DNA from: Ephydatia muelleri
Taxonomy: Eukaryota; Porifera; Demospongiae; Spongillida; Spongillidae
Reading direction: 5' to 3'
DNA length: 64,000 nucleotides
NCBI GenBank assembly: GCA_013339895.1
Contig: JABACO010000006.1
Coordinates: forward strand, 12,822,126-12,886,125
Within the stretch, counting starts at the first letter, position 1. Each line of letters begins with the position of its first letter. The translations under genes and the position numbers were made by a program. Below the pieces are notes generated by a model, which saw only the letters and a list, made by a program, of their open reading frames with translations, did no database searches and was not told the DNA's origin. Below are positions 10,336 to 22,161 of the stretch, in pieces.

Positions 10336-11340
10336 GTGTGTGTGTATATGCATGTGTAGACTTAGCACATTATACATTATGCGATAATGCTTACGTCAGT
10401 CGGGTCTGGGTATGAGACTAGACAAAAGGCTACCATATAGAGAATTGCTGCAGTATGACCCTGTGGCAGAAACCCGAGACACAGTCCTTCCTATTTCAGG
10501 TTTCATTTTTATGATGATATCAAAATTCAAACCTTGCTTATCAATGCTGTTAGTGATGAAATTGCTATTAAAAAGGCATATGCTGAAAAGTACACTGTGC
10601 ACAACAAAAACACTTGTAATACAGCTCAACCAAGCCTACAGCCACATCGTAGTGTTAAAGCTGCAGTTAGAATGGATGTATAGAATACATCATCTCTGGT
10701 AGGCCTATTATATGCTACTTTTAAAAGCTGTGTCGATTCAAAGTCTGGGTTGACCTTTGGGTACGTCCACGGACTGATCTCCATGATAGGTATGATTCTG
10801 CAAGGAAGACACAAATTTGCATCTGCAGCCCTGGTCATATGTACGCCAAGACATTGCCAGTGGCTGTAGCATACAGACGGCTGTAAACGAGTGCAACAGG
10901 ATCTGTGCAAACTATATCTCACAGCCTTCATGTAGGGGAGGAACACAGCGCATGATAAGGTCTTTAAATCTGTAATGTACACACTGCACACTCAGAGCAC
11001 ATACATGGTACCAACACATCACTAAGTACACTCAGCGTACAGCAGTGGCTACCAACACATCACTAAGTACAATCATGTATGCACCCACACACAACACTAA
11101 GTCCACTCAGCGTATAGCTACACGCTACCAGCTGCTACATACATAACTACATATATACAATCAGAGACAATACTAATGATCGTCTCTGGCTCAAAAGTGT
11201 CCACGTCGATCACTACCACTGCAAAACGAAACCTCACAAGATTGCAAAAAATAGGCTAAGAAATATTCCACCCATGTGGTACAGTACGGACCTATTCTGA
11301 TACCATCCATAAAATATGCATTCCACTGTTAACCTAGATA
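10336..11340. other. Left-copy insertion without recognised gene
   Basis: This stretch has no counterpart in the right copy. Weak open frames occur on both strands at 10396-10991 but none carries a recognisable domain or good splice pairing. A short motif (ACCAACACATCACTAAGTAC) is repeated at about 11010-11100. Together with 9440-9990 it forms a roughly 1.9-kb insertion that separates two FN3 exon remnants. Confidence 0.45.
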
Positions 11341-11352
11341 TCTCTTCCCCAG

Positions 11353-12460
11353 TCCCATCTGGTCCTCCACTTGGCCTATCTGGTGAGCTCCTTAGCTCAA
11401 CGTCCTACAGGCTCTTCTGGAACCCTCCGACACCTATGGACAGGAATGGGGTGGTCCGTAGCTACTTCATCAGCTGTTCACCTCTGGAGGGAGGCAAGGC
11501 TTTCAGCCATAGCGTCATTGAGAGCAACATAACACTCACCGAGCTCCACCCCTTCTATACCTACGAGTGCAGGGTTGCCACGGTAACCATTGGCATTGGT
11601 CCGTACACGGCCAAGTATGAATTCAAGATGTCTCCAGCCGCACCCAGCAGTCCAGCTCAGAACATCAGCTTTGTTCCATCAACTCCACTTCTGTACTAGT
11701 GGCCTGGGGACCCCCATCCCTGAGTGCCCAGAATGGAGTAATCTTGTTCTATGTGGTTTTGGTGTCAGAGCCGGAGACCAGAGCAGTTCTCAACTTCACT
11801 GTAGTGAGCACTTCAGTGATGGTTGGCCCTCTCCTCCCATACTACACCTATACCTGCTCCATTGGTGTGTTCACAGCAGGTGGAGGAACGTTTGCTGAGG
11901 CCATTACCATCCAATCCTCTCAAGGGGGTGAGCTCCATTGGTTAATAAACCTACACCACATTGATCTTGCCATACCTGATGAATAAAAGTATCTTGTCTT
12001 TTATTTCTGTGTTTGAATAGCAGCTTCTAGCTTATGCTATTAACATTTTGTGACAGAATATAATAATAATAATCAGCGAACCTAATAATGAGTATTAATG
12101 TGTCGGCTAACCTTTTATATTTACCCTTAATGGACTTGGTGTTAACTGCTGTTGTTATAATTGTTAATAACTGCAATGTCCACAGCTCCCAGTGGAGTGC
12201 CTTGCAACGTTATTGCAAACTCGACATCACCCTATGATGTCATGTTGTCATGGCAACCACCTTACCCCGTGGAACGCAATGGTGTGATCGTGAACTACAC
12301 AATTCTGCTTGGCGAGTCCCCAGACTCGGAGCATAGGACGTTCAGTTCCCAGGAGCCTAGTGTGTCCCTGCACTCTCTGGCTTCCAGGACCACATACTTC
12401 TATTCCATTGCTGCTGGTACCATTGCTGGTACGGGACCGTTCAGTGATTTCCAGCAAGTA
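11353..12460 (+). pseudogene. FN3 exons, left paralog, frameshifted
   Basis: Exon 11353-11927 corresponds to the intact double-FN3 exon 61086-61661 but is one base shorter. TTTGTTCCATCAAC replaces TTTGTTCCCATCAAC, shifting the frame and giving TAG at 11697. The downstream half is still recognisable in another frame (GVILFYVVLVSEPETRAVLN). The next FN3 exon (from 12186, APSGVPCNVIANSTSPYDVM) is open but loses homology after FSDFQQ at about 12457, so its normal end and donor are gone. Near-identity to the right copy outside these lesions indicates recent decay. Confidence 0.85.
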
Positions 12461-13269
12461 AATACACTTTTCTGTCGTTTGAGGAACGCATTAGACAGAA
12501 AATAAGAATGTAGCAAAGTGTAATGACCCATTGGTTATAATTAGATAGTGTGGAGTGAGGGAAGGGGAGGTGGTGCAATAGTCATGTGCTTAGCTGTTGA
12601 GTATAGGTGCTAGGTGAGAGATGGTGCAATAGCCATGTACTCAGCTGTTAAGTAGGTAAGGAGATGCGTACGCATATTTGGACCACGTGTAGTGTGGTAT
12701 ATAGTGTCCGTCAGTACAGTTGGGTTCAATCTAGGCGTCTGTGCAAGTGTGCATTGCTGCTGTGCGCCCCCCCCCCCCCCCCCCCCCTGCTTCTCTCCTA
12801 ATTGTTGGTTAGGGATGTGCGGAGAAAATTGGCACTTCACTGCATGGGAGGACAGCACTCTGGAGGAGGCATGCAGATATTCATGTGGCAAGGGCAAGGC
12901 AGTTCAGTCTAAGCGTGAAGACTTACTATCCCAGAGAGCGGAGCAGTATTGGAGAGAGTGTTTTCGATGGAACATTGGGACTTATTTGTGTGTTTAGGTT
13001 GTGTGTGAGCGGATAATGATCCTACTGTGTGGATTTTCCCACTGGGTTTGCCCACAGAGGTTTTTTCCATGCAGGTGTGTGGGCCCACCCTGCTAAATGA
13101 ACATGTGTGTTGGCCCCCGCTCTGTGTGTGTGTGTGTGTTACGAATAGCTGTAGGGAAGTTATGTATGTGCTATGTGTTGTATCTAGAGGGTTGAGTTGA
13201 TGACAGTGGCGTGCACAACAGATGACGCAACCAAATATGTGAAATGTCATGGGGGAAGGGAACGTGCAT
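12461..13269. other. Replacement sequence with poly-C run
   Basis: The right copy has a Calx-beta exon (62396-62536) at the equivalent position. Here it is replaced by unrelated sequence containing a run of about 21 C (12767-12787) and a short GT tract. No coding exon is recognised. Confidence 0.55.
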
Positions 13270-13500
13270 GATATAGGGGGAGGAGGAGAATGCCACTTGT
13301 AGGGGAGGGGGAGGAGGAGAATGCCACTAGTAGGGGAGGGGGAGGAGGAGAATGTCACTGGTAGGGAAGGGGAAGAGGAGAATGCCACTGGTGGGGAAGA
13401 GGGAGGAGGAGAATGCCACTAGTAGGGGAGGGGGAGGAGGGGAATGCCACTGGTAGGGGAGGGGGAGGAGGAGAATGCCATTAATAGGGGAGGAGGAGAA
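13270..13500. repeat. 31-bp G-rich intron minisatellite
   Basis: Units of AGGGGAGGGGGAGGAGGAGA plus ATGCCACTGGT. The same array with different copy variants is at 62545-62770 in the same intron of the paralog. It is purine-rich on the plus strand. Confidence 0.9.
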
Positions 13501-13584
13501 TGGAGTACATGAATGGGGTACACAAAGTCACACTTGCAAAACATGGCTTACACAAAGCTGATGGTTTTCCTTTTTCTCCTGCAG

Positions 13585-16494
13585 GTGATGTGAACTTCAT
13601 TCCTCTTCACAACCATTACTTCCATTTCAGCCCGGGAATGCACAGAGATGAAACTCAATGTGTGAACATGACAGTCCTTGATGACGGTGTAGTGAAAGAT
13701 GATGAAGAGCTCTATGCTGTGTTGTCTACTGATGACCCATCAGTTGGACTCAAGGAGCCGTATAGGGCTGTCATCACTCTCATTAATAGCAACTGTGAGT
13801 TTATTAATGGAAGGCTTTTCATTTTTATGATGATGATGTTCTTTTTATACGTACATCTTTCCCAGATGTCAGTGTGTCTCTGATGGATTCCATCTACTAC
13901 ACCACCAAGGCTACTGGCTACACACAGATATGTGCTCTGTTGATGGAAGGTGTACTTGGGAAAATCATGCATATGTCTCTTGCCATCAACAATACTGGCA
14001 ATGGTAGGTGCTGCCATTTAAAACACACACGAGAAACAAAGTGCATCATATTTCTAATCATTATTATTTATATTTCTAATTATTCTTTTTAGTACTATAT
14101 TTCTAATTTTTTTTTAATATGTGGGCACAGAATCATTGGCAGAGGTTCTTGGGGCAGGTTATTCTCTACAAAGCCATCAGCTATTATTCCAGCAAGGCCA
14201 GAAGATAAACAGCTCAACTTGCACCAACAGGACACTCTCCAAAGAGGGGCCAGCTATTCACAGGGAAGAGTTAGGTGTTTATTTGCAGAGCAGTGATGCA
14301 AGTGTTGTATTGAGCCAACCTTCAGTTGCAACAGTTGGGGTCACACATCAAGATTGTGAGTTTACAATACTGTGGATTACCTGTATTGCCATTTGGGGCA
14401 CAGGGGGTGGGTCCTATTAGTGCTAGAGATAGTGCCTGGGGTCCCCTAGTGGAATAGACCCTCCCCTCTCCTCTTAAGCTACCACATGCCACAAGTCACA
14501 TGCACTCATGCATGTGTTCCCCTCTGTGCCTCTGTTCCCATGTGTTCCCCTCTGTGCCTCTGTTCCCATGTGTTCCCTCTGTGCCTCTGTTCCCATGTGT
14601 TCCCCTCTGTGCCTCTGTTCCCATGTGTTCCCCTCTGTGCCTCTGTTCCCATGTGTTCCCATCTGTGCCTCTGCTCCCATGTGTTCCCTTTTGTTCCTCT
14701 GTTCCCATGTGATCTCCTCTGTTCCTCTGTTCCCATGTGATCCCCTCTGTGCCTCTGTTCCTATGTGTTCCCCTCTGTGCCTCTGCTCCCATGTGTTCCC
14801 CTCTTTTCCTCTGTTCCCATGTGTTCCCCTCTGTGCCTCTGTTCCCATGTGTTCCTCTCTCAATGCAGATCTGAGACTGTTATTTGCAAGGCAGGAATAC
14901 TTCACTAGTGAGAGGGTGGGGCATGTGCAGGTGTGTGTGATGGTGTCATCAGGGCATGTGGAGAGACCCACACAAGTGTACATCTCTACAGAGGACCTGA
15001 GTGCCACAGGTAGGAGAGGGGAGGAGGACCGATGAATTCACTCAGCCCTCTCCTCTGCCCTCCCATCAGAGGGTACAGAGTACACTCCACTACACAGCTA
15101 TCCTCTCCTGTTCAGCCGGGGACATCAGGAGAATGACTCGCTGTGTGTTGCCATAGGAATACAACACAACAACTGTACAACGGGTACTCTGTCATTTGGT
15201 GTGCTCCTATTAGACACTACCGGAGTAGTGGAGCGTGCTGTAATCAGAATTGAAGACATTGATGGTAAGTGATAAGGAAAGCAGTATCATTGTGTACGTG
15301 ACACTAGAAGACCAACACAGTCACACCACAATGCCAGAGTTGGCTCTGAAAGTGCAGAGCTACGATGAATCAGCCCATGGTTTGTGTTTCCATTTAATGA
15401 GCTGCTGCTCATCTGTCTGTTATAGGAGGTGTGGACTATATCTTGGTGAACCAATCCGTTACGTTCAACAGAGGACATACATCTGGTGATACAGCATGTG
15501 TTAATCATACTGTCAAGCATGACAGCGTAAAGACGCTTGCAAACAAAACCTTTGCAATTGGCCTCTCTCCACTTTCAGAGGACATCCCAGTTCATTTTGT
15601 GCACGGCACAGTGACAATTATAATAACATGTGAGAATAATTCTGATGCCACTTTGTTAATAATCTGTGCCTGGTTTTGAAATAATTGGGGCTTGTTGACA
15701 CCAAAAGGGACCTAACTCGTGTTATGAATAAATTATATGGCTAATTAGAAAATCAGTGCCTTTGAACTTTGTGACGTACTCCAATTCTCAGTGTGTAAAA
15801 ATCGCTGTGTAGAGGATATTTCATACTTGTAGAATATAAACAATGTAACAACAAAAGCAGGAAATCTTACATTAGTACCCTTTTGTTACAATAATCCTAT
15901 TTGAATGCATTGCAAATGTATAGTGTAATAATAATGAAATACTCAAAGCGTTTGTAACTTTCAGATGAGACTGGTTTGTCTAATGAAGAAGCAAGCACAG
16001 GTTAGTGTGAGAGTTTTGTATGTATGCTATTGATATGCTCTAGTCATTACTTAGTTCCTGTCACTACTGGAGTGGTCGGAGCACTGGTTTTTGCAGCAGC
16101 CATTGCCAGTGTTATCATCGTCATGGTGATTATAAAGAGACGTAAAGGTAAGCTTTCTCTGTTGTCACAAGCCTATCTCCATAATGATGCAGAGATTCAG
16201 GGATACACTTGTTCATCATTAAAATTAACATGCACTGTCAGTTGTTAAAGTTGTCACGTTTGTTTTTTGGTGGCATAGGAGTTAAAATAATGAAGTCATT
16301 GGTATCTAATGTGAGCATCCAAGAAGCTTCTCCTGGTGTCTTCAGAGACGGCTACACACCCTACAGACACCAGCTGTGCTGTTGTGAGCAACATTGGTGA
16401 GGGAGACAGTCCTCCCTCATGTGAAGACTCTGCTGCATCATCTGCTGTGCAACACAACGACACAGATGCTCTTATTGCTTCAACGGCAATGTGA
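13585..16494 (+). CDS. Calx-beta receptor 3' half: Calx-beta repeats, TM, tail
   Basis: Nine open exons join in phase 1: 13585-13794, 13866-14003, 14131-14355, 14869-15009, 15070-15264, 15426-15629, 15965-16000, 16055-16147 and 16346-16494 (TGA). The first six encode parts of about three to four Calx-beta domains, each split over two exons (for example TVLDDGVVKDDEELYAVLST). Calx-beta domains are known extracellular Ca-binding beta-sandwich modules. Exon 16055-16147 encodes a single transmembrane helix (VVGALVFAAAIASVIIVMVI) followed by KRRK, a stop-transfer signal. The last exon encodes a Ser/Thr-rich cytoplasmic tail of about 50 residues. The upstream FN3 exons of this copy are broken, so this is either the remnant of a dead gene or an expressed short receptor. 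Conservation of all splice sites and frames is the reason for calling it CDS. Confidence 0.75.
14519..14866. repeat. 28-bp minisatellite in Calx-beta intron
   Basis: About twelve units of GTGCCTCTGTTCCCATGTGT plus TCCCCTCT. The homologous array begins at 63779 and runs off the window. It fills the intron between exons 14131-14355 and 14869-15009. Open frames of CSHVFPSVPLFP type are its translation. Confidence 0.95.
15690..15860. repeat. Dispersed AAGGGACCTAA repeat copy
   Basis: Contains AAAAGGGACCTAACTCG, ATATGGCTAATTAGAAAATCAGTGCC and TACTCCAATTCTCAGTGTGT. It is shared with 18490-18690, 22885-23045, 29575-29735 and the inverted-repeat element at 43970-44217. It lies in an intron between Calx-beta exons. 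Confidence 0.65.
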
Positions 16495-16506
16495 TGCTCC
16501 TGACCA

Positions 16507-16588
16507 TCAGCCTGTGTTTATGTGTGTGTGTGTGTGTGTGTGTGTGTTTGTGTGAGTGTGTGCGTGTGTGTGTGTGTGTTTGTGTGAG

Positions 16589-16619
<31 letters not shown>
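16507..16619. repeat. (GT)n interrupted microsatellite
   Basis: GTGTGTGT blocks interrupted by TTTGTGTGAGTGTGTGC. It lies just 3' of the Calx-beta gene stop. Confidence 0.9.
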
Positions 16620-17799
16620 ACTTGACAACGTGTCTGAATGTGTCTACTTTATGCAATGATCCATTTTGGCTTTCCCTTACCTGATGAAGGTGCACACAGT
16701 GTAATTTATTTAGTTCACAGAAGCTGAAATAATCTAATGGGATCGTTTCCGCGAAAAGGGGGCTAATGCTATAAAATAAAATATCAGAACCTTGCACTCG
16801 TTTGCTGCTCTTTGCACACAGTAAGCCCTCTGACATCATTAATAATTTTGATGTATGTATGTATAACCTAGTATGCTGTTTCAATATGTATTATGTTCTG
16901 TCCAGTGCAATATAGGATGGTCCAGTTAATCAAACAGGTATAATATGCGAACACTCCAATAATGATGAGAATGCCAGCAAGTTAGTGAATATGTTGATTC
17001 CTTTTTTTTTCCTATTGGAGGGTAGTGTTTCAAGAGTGCTGTCATATGGCAGGTGTTCACCAAACCACTCTTTAATACTTGAAGACGTGAGGAATGATAA
17101 ATCAGGATGATCTTGAATTAAAATGTACCTACGGAAGATATGGAAGGTGTCCACAACACATGCATCTGATGCTGAATCTACTACTATTGAACTATGCTCC
17201 ACAAATTTCCACAACTATTCAACACAGTTCCTCATCTGTCCATGATAGTCCATGCAGGGAACTGTCAGTAATGTCATTCAACACTTCAATATGTACTATT
17301 GCTACCCAACACTGTTTCCCAAGCATTAAAAATGTTCCCAGTGTTGAAAGTCCAACACCTGGTCCGAGAATAAAGAGCAGGAATTTTAATGCCAAACACT
17401 AAACATTGTTGACACTAAAGTAATAAGTGAAGATAAATTTAAAGGCAGACATGAACCACTAGTAAAAAACCACTAATAACAATTGAGATGTGTCGATTTG
17501 TTTGAGAGAAAGCAGACTTCAACTGGCATTGCGGATACAAATTAAGTTGTTTAAAATGCATGCTGTTCATGTGTTTGTAATAGGAAAGTATGCCAGTGTT
17601 CACCTATCATGCTGGGAGATTTGGAACCTTATTTATATAGGCGAAAATGATCATCATCATTAATGAGGTGGCCAATACCACAGAAGCACATATCCATGAG
17701 TGTGAATTGTCCAATGGGAAAGATCCTTGGGTTGTGACTCCATTTAATGAGTGTTCATCTGTCTGTCGTACGCCTGACACCTCTGAACACCTGACCAGG
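16620..17799. other. Intergenic, possible unrecognised minus-strand exon
   Basis: A minus-strand frame at about 17000-17150 has an acceptor-like CCGTAG and encodes YILIQDHPDLSFLTSS and EWFGEHLPYDSTLETLP. No family is recognised. Near 17690-17770 there is a degenerate match to the sequence before Calx-beta exon 15426 (TTGTCCAATGGGAAAGATCC, ATTTAATGAG), another remnant of the duplicated family. A GATCGTTTCCGCGAAAAGG motif at 16741 is one end of the dispersed repeat family. Confidence 0.4.
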
Positions 17800-18345
17800 T
17801 GTAGGCTTGACACTTCTGAGCACCTCACTGGATGGCCATGAAGGGCAGACACCCCTGAACACCTCACTGGGTGTATGCCCGACACCTCTGAACACCTCAG
17901 TTGGTGTAGATCTGACATCACCATCCATCCAGTCACTAGGTGCAGTTTTTTGCTGAGCAGTCCTCCAAGCTTGTGTTTGAAGGCAGACGTGTGGATATGA
18001 ATTTGGACCCCTACACGACGGCAGCCATGGCCTATGAGGTCTGAGCTGTCTCAATATTATGCCACTTACTGAAGTGACTTTGTGTGTGCATGTATTTATT
18101 TTGATGTTCTTGTGGTATCAACGTGATGTCTGTCATTTGTGTGTGTGTGTACAGTATTTTCAATACCTGGAAAGCATAATATTTTTACGAGAAGTGGTTT
18201 ATGTATCTCGAATAAATTAAATACATTCAGTAAAGATAGTCGATTGTGATTCAACTTAAAAACTCCTTTACTGAATACAACATGAGTGTTTCGGTTTTCA
18301 TTGCACATCTGTATGCGCGATGCGTGGAACCCGCTGAGGCCGCCA
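17800..18345 (-). repeat. Interspersed repeat, inverted partner of 32529-33045
   Basis: Reverse complement of 32529-33045 over more than 500 bases with few differences. Internally it has four short GGTGTTCAGAGGTGTCGGGC-type units. Open frames in it differ in readability between copies, so coding is not supported. It looks like an interspersed element present twice in opposite orientation. Confidence 0.75.
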
Positions 18346-18464
18346 TTGCACTGCACTGTCAGAGTGATGTATCCTGGTACTTATAGGCAGCCTCGTGGGA
18401 TGGACACTTTACCTGTTACCACCAGCACTTTCTGAAAATATAATCTGCTCTCCAAAAAGAAAAT

Positions 18465-18720
18465 ATGGGATCGTTCTGCGAAATTAGGACCTAGCCATAC
18501 ATTATAAAATGTCCCCTAGTTCGCGCAACAAAATTGTAACGCTTACGTTGAAGTATATGGCTAATTACACATTCAGCGCCTTACAACTCCACCACAGATA
18601 CTCCAATTCTCAGTGCTTAAGTAGCAATGTATAGAGGACATTTCAGACTTCGAGAAAAATAAAATAAAAGATTGAAACCTTGAAAAAAATTATAATTTTC
18701 AAAATTTAAAAAATGTGGAG
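18465..18720. repeat. Dispersed repeat family copy
   Basis: Starts ATATGGGATCGTTCTGCGAA, has AGGACCTAGCC and continues with TATGGCTAATTACACATTCAGC and CTCCAATTCTCAGTGC, then TAGAGGACATTTCAGACTT. It is the same family as 43970-44217 but diverged and without a clear second end. Confidence 0.6.
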
Positions 18721-20249
18721 TTTTCCATACGATCTATAGGCAGTCTGGTCACGTGCCCTGATGAACTCCCTAACCTCCATCCAATTATGCTCTATATCAC
18801 ATATCCAGAAATGGGCCATGGAAAACTCCACATTAGTTACCAATAACATCATTATTGTAACTCCTAGGCCACCAATAAACTGTACCAAAACTAATGTAGA
18901 TGATGCACACAGCTCTGATATCTTGCGTGCAAAATCGGTCTAAAGTAAAGAGCCAATTAACACAAAATTATAATCCTCACGCGAAGTATCGGTAGAACTG
19001 CACTGATATCATGGGACATTACCACACATGCACGTAACATTGTGGTGTGATAGTGGACTACTTGATTTTCTAGTTTCCCGTGCACAATGCTACTCACTGC
19101 AATTAACGCACACGTTGCTAATACCGTATAATCCCAGATAAACGCCGCGGCGTTTATTCGGAACATTTTTCATTTTTTCAACCCCTCGTGGTTTAAGTGT
19201 TTTCTCTTGAACTATATGTACAAATCAGATGCTATTTTAGAATCTCATAGCCATACACCCCTACTACTGTGTTGCATTCTTGGTAAGTCTTAATCTTTGT
19301 CCTGTTTGAAGTAAGGACCGACGACGTAGGTAACGGTTGCGGTCGCCGCGACCCGTAGTTAACGAAGCTATAAATTTTTTGTATTGGTACATTGCTCACC
19401 TTGTACCCTTGCCTGATCGATCTGTCAAGTTAGTTATTGCGTTGCGTTGCGTGTTGATTTTTAGCAGAGCGTACAAAAGCCTTGCTTCTTCCCGCCCTAT
19501 TCCTGGCAAAATGGGAGTTGCCATATTAAAATTAATTTCATTCCGCCCTAAATTACAAGCGCAGCGTATTAACCAATGTAAATGTTTAGTGCCCGACCTT
19601 ATGACATCACCAGTACTATACATCCGGCTATGCGGTAGCGTAATTGCTCAAATTAGTATCATTATTGGAGCTTAATTTGCATGTGCGCGTACGTGCGTAC
19701 ATACGTAGCGAGATAGCGCATTGACTTGCAACTTGGAATTCATTAAGGATGTCTGGCCCCATTAGAAAGAAGTCGTACAGTGTAGAATTTAAACTTCAGG
19801 TTGTGAGCAAGACTGAGACCAGTAGTATTAGAGCTGCAGCAAGCTTGGTAGTATCTTTGACGCAGTTTTATGGTTATACAACTTGTATTCTATCCGACGC
19901 CACAAGTACCATGATCGTAGCTTAAGCCACTCGAACACTATGCGACTTAAAACATATACACTTTTAGCGGTACGTCATTACTCATTGGCTTGTGTACAAA
20001 CTGTAGAAGTTTTCTGGCTCCAACGGCGCATAGCTTTGTATTGTAGATGGAATGAACTTGATAATTATTTTGTTTTCGAAGAAGGTCAAAACGGTTGATC
20101 ACTACAATACTACATTATAGTTGTGCACGGAATGTTTTACACAACAGACACTGGCATTGTAGAAAATGAAAGATTCTAATGTCCATGCATGCTTGACATG
20201 GTAGCCCTGACCCTATGTACAACCAGCTCTACCCCCATCACCCAACACT

Positions 20250-20360
20250 GTCTTCATGCACAACCAGCCCTGTTCCCATGCACAACCAGCCCTGTTCCCA
20301 TGCACAACCAGCCCTGTTCCCATGCACAACCAGCCCTGTTCCCGTGCACAACCAGCCCTA
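20250..20360. repeat. 22-bp minisatellite inside transposon
   Basis: About five units of ATGCACAACCAGCCCTGTTCCC. It lies in the spacer between the truncated left transposase start and the intact transposase. Confidence 0.85.
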
Positions 20361-20769
20361 CCCTCAGAACCAATCCTGGGCCCAGCTAGAGTAAAAAAAC
20401 TTTCTGCATCTGAATTAGGTACGTGTGCATGTGTACAGAAAGGGTCTGTCTACATGCCTAGACCGTTCATGTTGCTGCATTCCATTCTGGTTGTACAAAC
20501 AAAGGCTCCAAACAATGCACTAAGATAATGAGTTTAATGACGCCATTATTACGGTATGTTTAGCATTGTTCTAATTATATCCTTTTTGACCCACTCGGAA
20601 CAATAGTGGCGCGACGAGCTAGCTAGCTACGTCTAAAATATATACCATGTAGTGCATCGATCATGCATGTCAATGCCATTTCAAAACAATTCCAACAAGT
20701 ATACATGTATACAGTATGGATACATTTAAAATCATGCCACAGAGTATTGCATTATAATATTATATACAT

Positions 20770-22161
20770 TTAATCTATTTCATGGCTATCCACGACCTCA
20801 TCCTCACTGTCTTCTACACCATCTAAACCATCCTCATTATCACTGCCTTGTGTAAGGGACCATTCATCATCGACTTCACTCTCATCTTCTTCGCTGTCAT
20901 CGGCATCTGGCGGACTCTGCATAAATTTTACAAGTCGTTGGTGGGCATCATTCTCTAATCCCCCTTCTTTGGTATAATGAATCACCTTTGGGTCACAGCT
21001 TGTTACACCACACACATCAAATGAGTGACGAATCGTTTCAGAAGAGAGAGACTCCCAAGATCTTAACACCCAATCCACCATAAGAGCCTTTGACGGAGCT
21101 CGCAAATTGCCAGCTTTAGTTCGCTCGTGGTTCTGTGCAGACATCCATGCTGTGTACAAGTCGCGATAGCGTGCCTTAAACGGTGCATTCCAGCTCACAT
21201 CTGCAGGCTGCAGAATTTTAGTGCATCCACCCGGTACTGCAACGATATCTGTGTTGCTCTCTTCCAGCAGAGATTTCACACTGCTAGTAAAGTGGCATTT
21301 AAATGTATCCCACACTAGCATTCGTTTTGCACTTCCAGGGTCAACCGAGTCATTCCACACTGTAGCTATCCATTCCATGGTGAGATCTTCATTCATCCAT
21401 CCATTGTCGCTCATTTTAATTACAGCAGCATGCACATTACTTATTTCCTTCGGGATCCTTTTTCCTTTAAAGACTACGAATGGCTTCAACTTCGTGCCAT
21501 CGGCAAACGCGGCTAGGCAAATAGTGATTCTCTGTTTGTCATGTCCTGTTGTTGATATTTGTACAGTGTGGGTCCCTCGTACTTCAATAGTGGAATGACC
21601 TGGCATATCAGCCCAAATTGCTGTTTCGTCCATGTTGGCAATGCAGGGGAGAGGTAGCTGATTCCTTCTTATGCGCTTGCTGCACGTTGTTACATAGTCT
21701 ACAATTCTGTCACTCACATTTTTCGGGAGACTTTGGCCAGCTGTTGTCTTCACCCTCGTGACAAACTTGTGTCGCCGCATGAATTGAGAAATCCAGCCAG
21801 GTGAAGCCTTAAAACTTGGATTTGTGATGATTTCTTTAGCAAAGCGAGCTACATCCCTGCGCAGCACACGAACATGCAGGGCTCTCTGTTGCAAGATGCG
21901 GCGCGCAATCAATTTTTCTTGTACCGGGAACTGAACCTTTCTCCCACCTCCTGAAAGACGTTTTCGGACCTTGCATGCTATCTTGCCTTGCTTCTTCATC
22001 AATTCTTCCAATTCCATTTCCTGTTTTTTCCACTCACAAACCCGTTTTTCATCTACTCCCGCTTCCCTTGCTGCAGCTCTAATACTACTGGTCTCAGTCT
22101 TGCTCACAACCTGAAGTTTAAATACTACACTGTACGACTTCTTTCTAATGGGGCCAGACAT
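20770..22161 (-). CDS. pogo/Tigger-like transposase, CENP-B HTH plus DDE_1
   Basis: 463 residues, single exon, intact. It starts at ATG 22161 (MSGPIRKKSYSV). Residues about 10-55 form an N-terminal helix-turn-helix (SIRAAAREAGVDEKRVCEW). Residues about 70-145 match the CENP-B-type HTH (ARRILQQRA, SPGWISQFMRRHKF). The DDE_1 catalytic core has Asp178 (NMDETAIW), Asp285 (VWDTFKCH) and Asp321 (LQPADVSWN), with 35 residues between the second and third as in pogo-type D-D35-D. The C-terminus is strongly acidic (DDSEEDESEVDDE). Known enzymes of this family cut and paste DNA at TA sites. An intact reading frame and near-identical ends suggest recent activity. Domestication as a host gene is possible but the surrounding TIRs argue for a mobile element. 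Confidence 0.92.
   Translation of the reverse strand: MSGPIRKKSYSVVFKLQVVSKTETSSIRAAAREAGVDEKRVCEWKKQEMELEELMKKQGKIACKVRKRLSGGGRKVQFPVQEKLIARRILQQRALHVRVLRRDVARFAKEIITNPSFKASPGWISQFMRRHKFVTRVKTTAGQSLPKNVSDRIVDYVTTCSKRIRRNQLPLPCIANMDETAIWADMPGHSTIEVRGTHTVQISTTGHDKQRITICLAAFADGTKLKPFVVFKGKRIPKEISNVHAAVIKMSDNGWMNEDLTMEWIATVWNDSVDPGSAKRMLVWDTFKCHFTSSVKSLLEESNTDIVAVPGGCTKILQPADVSWNAPFKARYRDLYTAWMSAQNHERTKAGNLRAPSKALMVDWVLRSWESLSSETIRHSFDVCGVTSCDPKVIHYTKEGGLENDAHQRLVKFMQSPPDADDSEEDESEVDDEWSLTQGSDNEDGLDGVEDSEDEVVDSHEID

Noticed and set aside
11316..11699. 127-residue frame as a complete gene
   Set aside because: It is the in-frame part of an FN3 exon up to a frameshift; the intact paralog exon 61086-61661 shows the true extent.
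14474..15007. Minus- and plus-strand frames of EQRHRGEHMGT / SVPLFPCVP repeats
   Set aside because: Translations of the 28-bp intron minisatellite between two clear Calx-beta exons. The same occurs at 63736-63999.
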